A DNA stretch of 64,000 nt from Pseudomonadales bacterium (GCA_024234365.1 JACKOK010000003.1:62001-126000); one strand, 5' to 3'. Shown: positions 18,442 through 28,044, counted from the stretch's first letter. Translations and numbers: made by a program. Notes: generated by a model not told the origin, from the letters alone.

Positions 18442-19737
18442 CTATAGTGTGTTCAGTTTGCGGTAAAGCGTGCGCAGGGAAATCCCCAGCTCATCGGCAA
18501 CGGCCTGTTTATTGCCCTGGTGTTTGTGTAATAGCCGGCGCAGATAGTCGGATTCCAGAGACTGTAAATCCTGGTTCTGAACGGTGCGTGCGATATCACT
18601 GGCCATGGAGGTGTGAATCAGCTCGGCATCGATATCCGTGTCACTGGCCAGCAGCGCGGCCCGCTCCAGAATATTGCGCAATTCACGGATATTGCCGTGA
18701 AACGGGTTCTGCATGAGCAGTTTTTCGGCAGCATGTGTCAGCGTATAGGAATGGCGATCGCTGATCCGGTTCAGAATGGACTGTGCCAGCAACGGAATGT
18801 CCTCTACCCGTTCCCGCAATGCGGGCAGGTGAATGGGAAACACATTGATGCGGTAATAGAGGTCTTCGCGGAACTCCCCGTTTTGCACCATCTCCCACAG
18901 ATCCATATGGGTGGCGCAGATCAGACGGAAATCGGTGCTGAGGGCTTCGATGCTGCCCACCGGGCGATAAGTGCCGGTTTCGATCAGGCGCAGCAGTTTG
19001 ACCTGTTGCGACAGGGCAATGTCACCGATCTCATCAAGGAAGAGGGTGCCACCATTGGCGGCATCCACCAGTCCCTGTTTGCTGTAGGTGGCGCCGGTAA
19101 AGGCACCCTTGGTGTGGCCGAACAGTTCGCTCTCGAACAGGGTTTCGGTCAGGCCGGCACACTCCACGGTAACAAAGGGTTTGTTCTTGCGCGGGCTGGC
19201 CTGATGGATGGCCTTGGCTGCCAGTTCCTTGCCCGTGCCGGATTCGCCCAGCAGCAGAACGGAGGCCGAGCTTGGGGCGACCCGGTTGATGCGCTCTATC
19301 AGCTGGTTGAAGGCCGGGCTGGTGCCAATCATGACATTCTTGTCGCCTCTGGCGCTGGCATGGTTCACCGGCTTGAGCAGTTCAACGAAATACGTCAACT
19401 CGCCTGCGGCATTGAATATCGGCAGCATCTCCACATCGACGTGTTCACGTCCCCTGGGCGTATTGTGAATGTGCAGAACCTTTTCGCGGTGGCCGGATTT
19501 TTTGCAGGCCGCGAGCGGGCAGGATTCACCCGCTTCATCACAGGGGCGTGAGTAGTGGTGGGAGACCTTGTAGCAGTAAGCGGAATCTCCAGGCGTGATG
19601 TTGCCGAAGGTTTTGGTATAGCGGTCATTGGCCGCCAGAATTTCGTAGTGATTGCTGACGAGGATGGCGGGATAGTCAAAGCCGTCCAGCAGGCCGGCGG
19701 CATCGAGATTGTGCCTGTCGGTGGCGATCAGTTGCAT
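18442..19737 (-). CDS. fisR: FisR-type sigma-54-dependent sulfane-sulfur-responsive activator
   Basis: 431 residues. The N-terminal sensor (~1-110) carries Cys at 55, 66, 73 and 78. The 11- and 7-residue spacing of the first three equals that of the three persulfide-sensing Cys of Cupriavidus FisR as I recall it. The AAA+ domain has Walker A GESGTGKE and the sigma-54 contact loop GAFTGA. The C-terminus is a Fis-type HTH (VADELGISLRTLYRKL). ATG 19737 was chosen; an in-frame TTG at 19767 extends the frame. It is divergent from the pdo-sqr genes, which have a sigma-54 promoter, and this supports the assignment. Confidence 0.88.
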   Translation of the reverse strand: MQLIATDRHNLDAAGLLDGFDYPAILVSNHYEILAANDRYTKTFGNITPGDSAYCYKVSHHYSRPCDEAGESCPLAACKKSGHREKVLHIHNTPRGREHVDVEMLPIFNAAGELTYFVELLKPVNHASARGDKNVMIGTSPAFNQLIERINRVAPSSASVLLLGESGTGKELAAKAIHQASPRKNKPFVTVECAGLTETLFESELFGHTKGAFTGATYSKQGLVDAANGGTLFLDEIGDIALSQQVKLLRLIETGTYRPVGSIEALSTDFRLICATHMDLWEMVQNGEFREDLYYRINVFPIHLPALRERVEDIPLLAQSILNRISDRHSYTLTHAAEKLLMQNPFHGNIRELRNILERAALLASDTDIDAELIHTSMASDIARTVQNQDLQSLESDYLRRLLHKHQGNKQAVADELGISLRTLYRKLNTL

Positions 19738-19748
19738 CGTGACATACC

Positions 19749-19778
19749 TGTCCAAGAGTTTTGTCAATTATGTCCAAG
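19749..19778. promoter_or_regulatory. candidate FisR upstream activator site (direct repeat)
   Basis: TGTCCAAG occurs twice, at 19749-19756 and 19771-19778, 22 bp apart (about two helical turns). It lies ~110-135 bp upstream of the sigma-54 promoter of pdo and just outside fisR. Spacing and position suit an enhancer for a sigma-54 activator. Not experimentally known to me. Confidence 0.4.
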
Positions 19779-19883
19779 CTGTCTCGGGATTGCCAGTATT
19801 TTCATTGTGGGTATCGCGATTGGATTAAATAAAATCCTGTATAAACAATACCTTGCAAGGGTTTTTCGGCGTAAATGCGGTGT

Positions 19884-19899
19884 TGGCCCACGAATTGCT
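19884..19899 (+). promoter_or_regulatory. sigma-54 promoter of the pdo-sqr operon
   Basis: TGGCCCACGAATTGCT agrees with the sigma-54 consensus TGGCACG-N4-TTGCW. GG (-24) and GC (-12) are exact, with correct spacing. It lies 48 bp before the pdo start, with transcription expected near 19910. Next to it is a sigma-54 activator gene of FisR type. Confidence 0.85.
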
Positions 19900-19946
19900 C
19901 AGTGAATAATAAAGCAACAACCTGGACACCCAAGGAGAGTTCCACC

Positions 19947-20852
19947 ATGAAAACTGTAGCCTTACCGTTTACCCCGGATACCTCTGTTAAACCGCAGGTC
20001 TATCATTTCTTTGATGAAGACACGAACACGTTCAGTTATATCGTGAAAGACCCCAATTCCAATGCCTGTGCCATCGTCGATTCGGTCATGGAGCTGGAGT
20101 ACGCCGCCGGGCGCACCAGTCTGATCGGTGCTGACAAGATCATTGCTTTCGTAAAAGAGAAAGGCTGGGATGTAGAGTGGATCATTGAGACCCATGTGCA
20201 TGCCGACCACCTCTCTGCCGCCCCCTATATCCAGGAGCATCTGGGCGGCAAGCTGGGCATCGGTGACCACATCAATGTGGTGCAGGAAACGTTCGGCAAG
20301 ATCTTCAATGCCGGCACCGAATTCCAGCGTGATGGCTCGCAATTCGACCGTTTGTTCAAGGATGGCGACAGCTACCAGATTGGCAGCATGACGGCCTACG
20401 CCATTCACACCCCTGGCCATACCCCCGCCTGTATGACGCATATCATCGGCGATGCGGCCTTTGTTGGTGATACTATTTTCATGCCGCAGGGTGGTTCCGC
20501 CCGTGCCGACTTCCCGGGGGGGAATGCAAGAACCCTGTATCGCTCCATAGAGCGAGTGTTGTCCCTGCCACCTGAAACCAGACTGTTCATGTGTCATGAT
20601 TACCCCGAGGACAGGGCGGACAAAACGCTGGGCTGGGTATCCACGGTCGCGGAGGAACGCGCGGGCAATATCCATGTCAATGATCAGATCAGCGAAGAGG
20701 AATTTGTGGCCATGCGCGAGGCGCGCGACAAGACTCTTGCCATGCCGCATCTGATTCTGCCTTCGCTGCAGGTCAATATGCGTGCGGGCCATATGCCGCC
20801 TGCGGAGCCGGATGGCAAAGTCTTCCTGAAGGTGCCGGTAAACCTGTTGTAA
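19947..20852 (+). CDS. pdo: persulfide dioxygenase (ETHE1-like, MBL fold)
   Basis: Oxidises glutathione persulfide to sulfite with O2 and a mononuclear iron. The 301-residue product has the metallo-beta-lactamase motif HVHADH at 83-88, then HTPGHTP, GDTIFMPQGG and the downstream HDYP segment typical of the ETHE1/PDO family. ATG 19947 follows AAGGAG. First gene of the sulfide operon, followed 59 bp later by sqr. A family relative, the Blh-type hydrolase, is less likely given the sqr partner and FisR neighbour. Confidence 0.88.
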   Translation: MKTVALPFTPDTSVKPQVYHFFDEDTNTFSYIVKDPNSNACAIVDSVMELEYAAGRTSLIGADKIIAFVKEKGWDVEWIIETHVHADHLSAAPYIQEHLGGKLGIGDHINVVQETFGKIFNAGTEFQRDGSQFDRLFKDGDSYQIGSMTAYAIHTPGHTPACMTHIIGDAAFVGDTIFMPQGGSARADFPGGNARTLYRSIERVLSLPPETRLFMCHDYPEDRADKTLGWVSTVAEERAGNIHVNDQISEEEFVAMREARDKTLAMPHLILPSLQVNMRAGHMPPAEPDGKVFLKVPVNLL

Positions 20853-20911
20853 GATGACACGCAAGTGCCAGGAAGACGAACGACACGAACATCAGAAAAA
20901 GGACATGAAAC

Positions 20912-22573
20912 ATGATTATCAAAACGGTCAATGAAGAGTTTTCGGTTGCGGAGCAGCTCAGCGTAGCGGATGTCGAGGCGCTTGCGGCTCAGGGGGTCAA
21001 GAGCCTGATCTGCAATCGCCCCGATGGCGAGGCAGGTGATCAGCCTGCCTTTGCTGACATCGAAGCGGCTGCGAAGCAGCACGGCCTGGAAATTCGCAAT
21101 GTACCTGTCGTATCGGGGCAGATGACGGATCAGGACGTGGCGAAATTCGGTGAAGCCTATGCCGAGGTGCCGAAACCGTTGGTGGCGTATTGCCGCACGG
21201 GTACGCGTTCCATCAACCTGTGGGCGCTTGATCAGGGAAGCCGGGGAATGCCGGCTTCCGCCATTGTGGCAGCCGGGCAGGCAGCCGGTTACGATCTCGG
21301 TGATGCCGTGAAACGACTGAGCCCCGCCAAGCCTGCCGCAGGAGGTTCACGTCATTTTGAGGTGCTCATTATCGGCGCAGGTGCCGGTGGCATCAGCACG
21401 GCCTCCAGCCTGCTCAAGCGCCGTCCCGGGCTGAAGATTGCGCTGGTGGACAAGGCGCAGAAACACTACTACCAACCAGGCTGGACCCTGGTCGGTGGCG
21501 GGGTGTTCCAGCCCCAGGATACCGAACGCAATATGGCCTCTCTTATCCCCTCGGGCGTTGAGTGGATTCAGTCAGCGGCGCAGGGTTTCTCGCCAGAGAG
21601 CAACAGCGTCACGCTCGACGATGGCAGCACGGTGACCTATGACCGCATGGTGGTGGCCTGTGGTATCAAACTGAACTGGGAGGGTGTTGAAGGCCTGAGT
21701 GAAACGCTGGGCCGCAATGGCGTGACCTCCAACTACCGCTATGACCTGGCACCCTATACTTGGAAACTCGTCAGTGGCCTGCGCTCCGGAAAGGCGGTAT
21801 TTACACAACCCCCCATGCCGATCAAGTGTGCCGGTGCTCCGCAAAAGGCGCTCTACCTGTCGGGGGATCACTGGCTGCGCAGCGGTGTGTTGAAGGATAT
21901 TGACATCCAGTTCTACAACGCCGGTGGCGTGCTCTTCGGGGTGAAGGATTATGTTCCGGCGCTGATGAAATACATCGAGAAATATGACGCAACCCTGAAC
22001 TTCAATCACAAGCTGATCCGGGTGGACGGCGAGAAGAAAACCGCCTGGTTCGAAAAGAGCGATGCGGAAGGGAATACCGAAGTGGTCAGCACCGACTTCG
22101 ACATGATTCATGTGTGCCCCCCCCAGCAGGCGCCGGATGTCATTCGCAGTAGCGCACTGGCCGATGCGGCCGGTTGGGTGGATGTGGATCAGGAGACATT
22201 GCGCCACAAGAAGTACGCCAATATCTGGTCGCTCGGCGATGTGATGAATGCGCCGAATGCCAAAACCGCAGCGGCCGCCCGCATGCAGGCACCGATTGTG
22301 GCGCACAACCTCCTGTCGGATATGGGAGTGACCCAGGGCGTGGCCCGGTACAACGGTTATGGTTCCTGCCCCCTGACGGTGGAGCGTGGCAAAATCGTTC
22401 TGGCAGAGTTCGGTTTCGGTGGCAAGCTGCTGCCCAGCTTCCCCTCATGGGTACTGGATGGCACGCAGCCTACCCGTCTGGCCTGGATTCTGAAGAAGGA
22501 TATGCTGCCGCCTATCTACTGGCACGGCATGCTGAAAGGGCGTGAGTGGCTGGTGTCTCCGCAGCCGGAGTAA
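20912..22573 (+). CDS. sqr: DUF442 sulfurtransferase-like domain fused to sulfide:quinone oxidoreductase
   Basis: 553 residues. Residues ~1-135 are a DUF442 (TIGR01244-like) domain with the phosphatase/rhodanese-type loop YCRTGTRS, where C94 is the probable sulfur acceptor. Residues ~148-553 are a flavoprotein with the FAD motif GAGAGG at 155-160. The conserved Cys settings PIKCAGAPQK and GYGSCPLT match the redox pair of type II SQR, and the C-terminus is amphipathic. It should oxidise sulfide at the membrane, reduce quinone, and pass sulfane sulfur to an acceptor consumed by Pdo. The fusion may channel sulfur from SQR to the DUF442 domain (inference). Confidence 0.9.
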   Translation: MIIKTVNEEFSVAEQLSVADVEALAAQGVKSLICNRPDGEAGDQPAFADIEAAAKQHGLEIRNVPVVSGQMTDQDVAKFGEAYAEVPKPLVAYCRTGTRSINLWALDQGSRGMPASAIVAAGQAAGYDLGDAVKRLSPAKPAAGGSRHFEVLIIGAGAGGISTASSLLKRRPGLKIALVDKAQKHYYQPGWTLVGGGVFQPQDTERNMASLIPSGVEWIQSAAQGFSPESNSVTLDDGSTVTYDRMVVACGIKLNWEGVEGLSETLGRNGVTSNYRYDLAPYTWKLVSGLRSGKAVFTQPPMPIKCAGAPQKALYLSGDHWLRSGVLKDIDIQFYNAGGVLFGVKDYVPALMKYIEKYDATLNFNHKLIRVDGEKKTAWFEKSDAEGNTEVVSTDFDMIHVCPPQQAPDVIRSSALADAAGWVDVDQETLRHKKYANIWSLGDVMNAPNAKTAAAARMQAPIVAHNLLSDMGVTQGVARYNGYGSCPLTVERGKIVLAEFGFGGKLLPSFPSWVLDGTQPTRLAWILKKDMLPPIYWHGMLKGREWLVSPQPE

Positions 22574-22611
22574 GCTTGGTTCTGGGAACGAAACTCTGAA
22601 GGGAAGGATTC

Positions 22612-24324
22612 ATGGCGAGACGACGACAATGGCTGCCAGCACTGGAATGGCTGCGCTCTTATAACGGCCGTTTTTTCACGGAAGACCTGCTGGCTTCGGT
22701 CATTGTCGCCATCATGCTCATCCCGCAGTCACTGGCTTATGCCCTGCTTGCCGGCTTGCCGGCGGAAATGGGTTTGTACGCCAGTATTCTCCCCTTGCTT
22801 GTTTATGCGTTCCTGGGCACCAGCCGGGTGCTGTCCGTGGGGCCCGTGGCGGTGATGTCCCTGATGACGGCCGCTGCACTCGGGCCTCTGGGCCTGAGCC
22901 CCTCCGAGTATATGGTGGCCGCCATGACCCTGGCCATGATCGCCGGGGCACTGTTGACCACGCTCGGTGTTCTGCGCCTGGGGTTTGTTGCCAATTTCAT
23001 GTCCCACCCGGTGGTCACGGGCTTCATTACCGCCTCCGCGCTGATTATTGCCTTGAGTCAGGTCCAGCACCTTCTCGGCGTGTCTGCCCATGGCTACACG
23101 CTGCTGGAGCTGCTGCCCTCCCTGTGGGAGTCCGTCAGGGATATCAACACCCTGACGGCGGTGCTGGCCCTGCCCACGCTGCTGTGGCTGTTCTGGTCAC
23201 GCAAGGGGGTTGCCCGGGTGCTGACGGGCATGGGGGTCTCGCGCAATTCTGCTGTCATGATCGGCCGCATCAGCCCTGTGGTCGCTGTGGTCGTGACTAC
23301 TGTCGTGACATGGTGGCTTGGGCTGGATCAGCGGGGTGTGGCTACTGTGGGAGAGGTGCCTACCGGTTTGCCTCACTTCACCATGCCCTCGTTTGATCCG
23401 CAGGTGTGGCGCACCCTCGGGGGGTCCGCCGTGTTGATCGCGACGATCGGTTTCGTGGAGTCCATTTCCGTTGCCCAGGGGCTCGCTGCCAAACGCCGCG
23501 AGCGGGTAGACCCGGATCAGGAGCTTGTCGGCTTGGGGGCGGCCAATATGGCAACCAGCTTCTTCGGTGGCTTTCCCGTGGCCGGTGGTTTCTCCCGTTC
23601 AGTGGTCAATTTTGATGCCGGTGCCGCCACCCCGGCTGCGGGGTTGTTTGCGGCGGTGCTGATGGCCGTGGCAACGCTGCTGTTTGTCCCCTTCCTGGTG
23701 TATCTGCCCAAGGCTACGCTGGCGGCGACAATCGTGGCAGCGGTGTGGTCGCTGGTGGATTTGTCCATTCTTCGCCATGCCTGGCAGTACTCGCGGGCTG
23801 ACTTTCTGGCGGTGTTTGTCACCATCACACTCACCTTGCTGATGGGGGTGGAACTCGGCGTTGCCTCCGGGGTGCTGGTGTCACTGGTGGTGCATCTGTA
23901 CAAAACCTCCCGTCCTCATGTGGCCGAGGTGGGAGAGGTGCCGGGGACGGAACATTTTCGTAATGTGAACCGGCATCAGGTGCAGACCTATGAAACGATT
24001 CTGTCCATCCGCATTGATGAAAGCCTGTACTTTGCTAACACGCGTTATCTGGAAGACATCATCTACAACATGATTGCCGAAAGGCCTCGGCTCAAGCATG
24101 TCATCCTCATGTGCACCGCCGTGAATGAGGTGGATATGAGTGCGCTGGAGTCCTTGCTTGAAATGAATGAGCGCCTGAACGAGCTTGATATCAAACTGCA
24201 CCTCTCCGAGGTCAAGGGGCCGGTGATGGATCGTCTGGAGAAAGGACATCTGTTGAGCAAATTGTCCGGCAATGTCTACCTCTCGCAGCACCAGGCCGTG
24301 GAGGCGCTCAAGAACATCACATGA
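22612..24324 (+). CDS. SulP-family anion transporter with STAS domain
   Basis: 570 residues. About 10-12 membrane segments occupy residues ~20-430. They begin with the SulP signature region (ASVIVAIMLIPQSLAYALLAGLPAEMGLYAS, read in pieces) and include GFITASALIIALSQ. A C-terminal STAS domain (~450-560) contains HVILMCTAVNEVDMSALESL. Its place behind pdo-sqr suggests sulfate or sulfite movement linked to sulfide oxidation. SulP members can also carry bicarbonate or other anions, so the substrate is inference. Confidence 0.9.
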   Translation: MARRRQWLPALEWLRSYNGRFFTEDLLASVIVAIMLIPQSLAYALLAGLPAEMGLYASILPLLVYAFLGTSRVLSVGPVAVMSLMTAAALGPLGLSPSEYMVAAMTLAMIAGALLTTLGVLRLGFVANFMSHPVVTGFITASALIIALSQVQHLLGVSAHGYTLLELLPSLWESVRDINTLTAVLALPTLLWLFWSRKGVARVLTGMGVSRNSAVMIGRISPVVAVVVTTVVTWWLGLDQRGVATVGEVPTGLPHFTMPSFDPQVWRTLGGSAVLIATIGFVESISVAQGLAAKRRERVDPDQELVGLGAANMATSFFGGFPVAGGFSRSVVNFDAGAATPAAGLFAAVLMAVATLLFVPFLVYLPKATLAATIVAAVWSLVDLSILRHAWQYSRADFLAVFVTITLTLLMGVELGVASGVLVSLVVHLYKTSRPHVAEVGEVPGTEHFRNVNRHQVQTYETILSIRIDESLYFANTRYLEDIIYNMIAERPRLKHVILMCTAVNEVDMSALESLLEMNERLNELDIKLHLSEVKGPVMDRLEKGHLLSKLSGNVYLSQHQAVEALKNIT

Positions 24325-24791
24325 AGTCCGCGAGCGATCGGCTCATGCATGCCTGCTGGCAGCTCAACGAAGAGGGCGGTGAGGCCATGACCCTGAGTCG
24401 TGGCCGGTTCGAGGAGCTGATGCGTGCGGGCGATTGCGTTCATCTGCCCCATGCCTTTTCCCTGTCCCTGCCAGCGGGGCTGCCGCTGGATTATGTTTCC
24501 TATCAATGGGCACAGACCCGCTTTGATAATTTTCTGTTCTGGGAGCGCGTGGTGGTCGCAGAGGCCGACAGGCGCAAGGGCCTGGGGCGGGAGTTGTTCA
24601 ATGGTTTGCTGAACAGCGCGCGGGAGCAGGGTATAGCGCGAGTGCTGTGTGCGGTACATGAGCGGCCTGCCAATCGCGTGGGCCACGCCTTTGTGCAGGC
24701 GCTCGGCTTCTCTGCCATCGAATCACAGATGTTGCCATCTCGGGAGATCGTCAGCTTTTATCAGCGTTCGACGGCAATAGCGACACCCTGA
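24321..24791 (+). CDS. GNAT-family N-acetyltransferase
   Basis: 156 residues with the GNAT acetyl-CoA motif VVVAEADRRKGLGRELFNGL and a downstream beta-alpha unit (VLCAVHERPANRVGHAFVQALGF). The start overlaps the sulP stop by 4 bp (ATGA), so it is probably the last gene of the sulfide operon. Its 3' end overlaps the convergent thiolase gene by 31 bp. Substrate unknown. Confidence 0.82.
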   Translation: MKSASDRLMHACWQLNEEGGEAMTLSRGRFEELMRAGDCVHLPHAFSLSLPAGLPLDYVSYQWAQTRFDNFLFWERVVVAEADRRKGLGRELFNGLLNSAREQGIARVLCAVHERPANRVGHAFVQALGFSAIESQMLPSREIVSFYQRSTAIATP

Positions 24792-25939
24792 CCACCCCCG
24801 ATGCACAGCGTTGCCAGGCCCTTGTGGGCATTGCGGCGGCGCATTTCGTGCAGCAGCGTTACCAGCACCCGGCAACCGGATGCGCCGATGGGGTGCCCCA
24901 GGGCGATGGCCCCGCCGTTGACGTTGACGATCGCCGGGTTCCAGCCGAGTTCCTGATTGACGGTGAGCGCCTGTACGGCGAAGGCTTCATTGGCTTCGAT
25001 GAGATCGAGCTCGTCCAGCTTCCAGCCGGCCTTGCGCAGGCAGTTGCGGGTGGCCGGGACGGGGGCATAGCCCATGATTTCAGGCGCAATGGCCGCATTC
25101 GCCCAGGCTCTGATTCGCGCTAGCGGTTCGCAGCCAAGACGTTTCACGGTGTCCCCATTGCACAGAATGACGGCGGCGGCCCCATCGTTGATTCCCGAGG
25201 AATTGCCGGCGGTGACGGAGCCATCGGGGGTGAAAGCGGGTTTGAGGCGTGCGAGCAGTTCCTCGCTGGTATCCGGGCGCGGGCTTTCATCCGCCGTGAT
25301 GAGCATGGGGTCGCCGCGTTTCTGTGGCATGGCAATGGCCAGGATTTCATCGGCAAAGCGGTTGGCGGCAATGGCTGCTGCGGCCCGGCGCTGGGAATTA
25401 AGAGCAAAGGCGTCCTGTGCTTCGCGGGAGATATGAAAGCGCCGGGCCAGATTCTCCGCCGTAATGCCCATGTGATAGCCGTGAAACGCATCCAGCAAGC
25501 CATCGCTCAGCATGCTGTCCAGCAGTTCCCAGTTGCCCATTTTGCGCCCGTTGCGCGCATTGGGCAGCACATGGGCGGCCTGACTCATGCTCTCCATGCC
25601 TCCCGCCACCACCAGCCGGGCATCGCCCAGGGCGATGGCCTGTGCCGCCAGATGCACGGCCTTGAGACCGGAGCCACAGACCTTGTTGATCGTCATGGCG
25701 GGCGTATGGCTTTCGATGCCGGCGCGGATGGACGCCTGACGGGCCGTGTTCTGTCCGCAGCCTGCCGTCAGTACATGGCCGAGAATCACTTCGTCAACGC
25801 TGTCGGCGGTGATTGCGTGACGTGCCAGCAGTTGCTGGATCAGCTGGCCGCCAAGCTCCACGGCGGGCAGCCCCGAAAACATGCCGTTGAAATTGCCGAT
25901 CGGCGTGCGTGCGGCGGCGATGATGTAGACATCCTGCAT
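24761..25939 (-). CDS. acetyl-CoA C-acetyltransferase (thiolase)
   Basis: 392 residues. Condenses two acetyl-CoA or cleaves acetoacetyl-CoA. Catalytic Cys lies in TINKVCGSGLKAVHLA (near residue 90), His in NVNGGAIALGHPIGASG, and the second Cys in LCIGGGQG near the end. It lies 26 bp downstream of acs in the same direction, so acetate activation and thiolysis/condensation are probably co-expressed. Which pathway (AtoB, PhaA or beta-ketothiolase) cannot be fixed because no reductase or synthase is nearby. Confidence 0.92.
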   Translation of the reverse strand: MQDVYIIAAARTPIGNFNGMFSGLPAVELGGQLIQQLLARHAITADSVDEVILGHVLTAGCGQNTARQASIRAGIESHTPAMTINKVCGSGLKAVHLAAQAIALGDARLVVAGGMESMSQAAHVLPNARNGRKMGNWELLDSMLSDGLLDAFHGYHMGITAENLARRFHISREAQDAFALNSQRRAAAAIAANRFADEILAIAMPQKRGDPMLITADESPRPDTSEELLARLKPAFTPDGSVTAGNSSGINDGAAAVILCNGDTVKRLGCEPLARIRAWANAAIAPEIMGYAPVPATRNCLRKAGWKLDELDLIEANEAFAVQALTVNQELGWNPAIVNVNGGAIALGHPIGASGCRVLVTLLHEMRRRNAHKGLATLCIGGGQGVAIAVER

Positions 25940-25965
25940 GAGTGTCTTCCCGGGCGATGAGGTTC

Positions 25966-27903
25966 CTAGCGATTGACGCGCTTGCTGATCAACTGGTCCA
26001 CAACCGCGGGCTCTGCCAGCGTGCTGGTATCCCCCATGTTTTCCAGTTCATTGGCCGCGATCTTGCGCAGAATCCGCCGCATGATCTTGCCGGAACGGGT
26101 CTTGGGCAGCCCAGGTGCAAACTGAATGATTTCCGGGCGGGCAAAGGCGCCAATCTCTTCCGCCACGAAGGCAAGCAACTCGCGGCGCAGATCTTCGCTC
26201 TCTTCCAGCCCCTGCATCAGGGTGACATAGGCGTAGATGGCCTGACCCTTGATGTCGTGTGGATAGCCCACCACGGCGGCCTCGGCTACCTTGGGGTGAA
26301 GAACCAGGGCACTTTCGATTTCCGCCGTTCCAAGGCGGTGCCCGGAGACGTTGATCACATCATCTACACGTCCGGTCACCCAGTAATAGCCATCGGCGTC
26401 ACGGCGCGCACTGTCCCCGGTGAAGTAATACCCCGGGTAGGCTTTGAAATAGGTGTCGATGCAGCGTTGATGATCGCCGTAAACCGTACGGATCTGGCTT
26501 GGCCAGCTCTGGCACAGAACCAGGTTGCCGGTTGCGGGGCCCTTCAGTTCATTGCCGTCCGCATCCAGCAGGGCGGGTAACACGCCGAAGAAGGGCAGGG
26601 TGGCGGAGCCGGGTTTCAGGTCTGTCACGCCGGGCAGGGGGGTAATCATGATGGCCCCTGTTTCGGTCTGCCACCAGGTGTCGACGATCGGGCAGCGCCC
26701 TTCCCCGACCACATCGTAATACCACTGCCAGGCTTCCGGATTAATGGGCTCACCCACGGAACCCAGCAGCCGCAGACTCTTACGGGAGGTACGGGTTACG
26801 GAGTCATTGCCTGCAGACATCAGCGCGCGAATGGCGGTGGGCGCGGTGTAGAAGCTGTTGACCTGATGCTTGTCGATGACCTGCCAGAAGCGGGAGGCAT
26901 CCGGGTAGGTGGGTACTCCCTCGAAAATAAGCGTTGTGGCACCGTTACACAGTGGGCCATAGACAATATAGCTGTGGCCGGTGACCCAGCCCACATCTGC
27001 GGTACACCAGTAAATGTCGCCATCGCGGTAGTCGAAGACGTAGCGGTGAGTCATGGCGGCACCCAGAAGATAGCCGGCAGTGGTGTGCAGCACCCCTTTG
27101 GGTTTTCCGGTGGAGCCAGAGGTGTAGAGAATGAACAGCGAGTCTTCCGCGTTCATTTCCTCGGGTTCGCAGTGGGGGCTGACGCTTGCGGTGATGTCGT
27201 GATACCAGACGTCACGGTCCTCGTCCCAGGGGATATCGCTGCCGGTATGCCGGACCACCAGCACCGTGTGCACATCCGGGCAGTGTTCCAGCGCCTTGTC
27301 CACATTGTGCTTCAGCGCGATACTGCGTCCACCGCGCTTGCCCTGGTCTGCGGTGATAACCACCCGGCAGTCGGCGTCGAGAATGCGATCCTTGATGGCT
27401 TCCGGGGAAAAACCGCCGAAAACCACGGAATGGATGGCACCGATGCGGGCGCAGGCCAGCATCGCATAGGCTGCCTCAGGGATCATCGGCATGTAGATGC
27501 TGACCCGGTCACCCTTTTTCACACCGCGCGCCCGCAGTGCGTTGGCCAGTCGGCTGACGCGCTCGAACAGTTGTTGATAGCTGATATGTTCGCTGTCCTG
27601 AGGATTGTCACCCTCCCACACGATGGCGGTCTGCTGGGCCCGGGTTTCCAGATGGCGGTCTACGCAGTTGACGCAGACATTGAGTGTGCCGCCATCGAAC
27701 CATGTGGCGTCTGCGTTGTGAAAGCCTCCTGAGTGCAATGTATCCCAGGGCTTCATCCAGTCGATAAATTCTTTGGCGCGTTCCGTCCAGAAGACTTCCG
27801 GCTCGTGAATGGACTGCTGGTACAAACGCTGATAGGTCTCCTTGTTCATGAGACTGGTCGCGGCCAGCTCCTGGGAAACGGGGTAAATACGGCTGTCAGA
27901 CAT
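25966..27903 (-). CDS. acs: acetyl-CoA synthetase
   Basis: 645 residues. ATP-dependent AMP-forming activation of acetate. Motifs: YTSGSTGKPKG (P loop), the adenylate-binding DTWWQTETG, YFTGDSARRDADGYYW, and the regulatory Lys in TRSGKIMRR. ATG 27903 gives the usual N-terminus; the open frame starts 14 codons earlier. The sequence is full length with no lesions. Followed by the thiolase gene. Confidence 0.97.
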   Translation of the reverse strand: MSDSRIYPVSQELAATSLMNKETYQRLYQQSIHEPEVFWTERAKEFIDWMKPWDTLHSGGFHNADATWFDGGTLNVCVNCVDRHLETRAQQTAIVWEGDNPQDSEHISYQQLFERVSRLANALRARGVKKGDRVSIYMPMIPEAAYAMLACARIGAIHSVVFGGFSPEAIKDRILDADCRVVITADQGKRGGRSIALKHNVDKALEHCPDVHTVLVVRHTGSDIPWDEDRDVWYHDITASVSPHCEPEEMNAEDSLFILYTSGSTGKPKGVLHTTAGYLLGAAMTHRYVFDYRDGDIYWCTADVGWVTGHSYIVYGPLCNGATTLIFEGVPTYPDASRFWQVIDKHQVNSFYTAPTAIRALMSAGNDSVTRTSRKSLRLLGSVGEPINPEAWQWYYDVVGEGRCPIVDTWWQTETGAIMITPLPGVTDLKPGSATLPFFGVLPALLDADGNELKGPATGNLVLCQSWPSQIRTVYGDHQRCIDTYFKAYPGYYFTGDSARRDADGYYWVTGRVDDVINVSGHRLGTAEIESALVLHPKVAEAAVVGYPHDIKGQAIYAYVTLMQGLEESEDLRRELLAFVAEEIGAFARPEIIQFAPGLPKTRSGKIMRRILRKIAANELENMGDTSTLAEPAVVDQLISKRVNR

Positions 27904-28044
27904 CGATTGGGTCCTTGTGCTGTTGGGTTTCCCGGGCGCCTCCACGGCGTGGGATTTGCGTGGCTATAGCAGGTGTTTTAACAGGTTTTGCGTGGCGAGA
28001 CAATTCGACCCGGGTCGCTCGCGAGCGGGAGACTGCGGGGAAAC

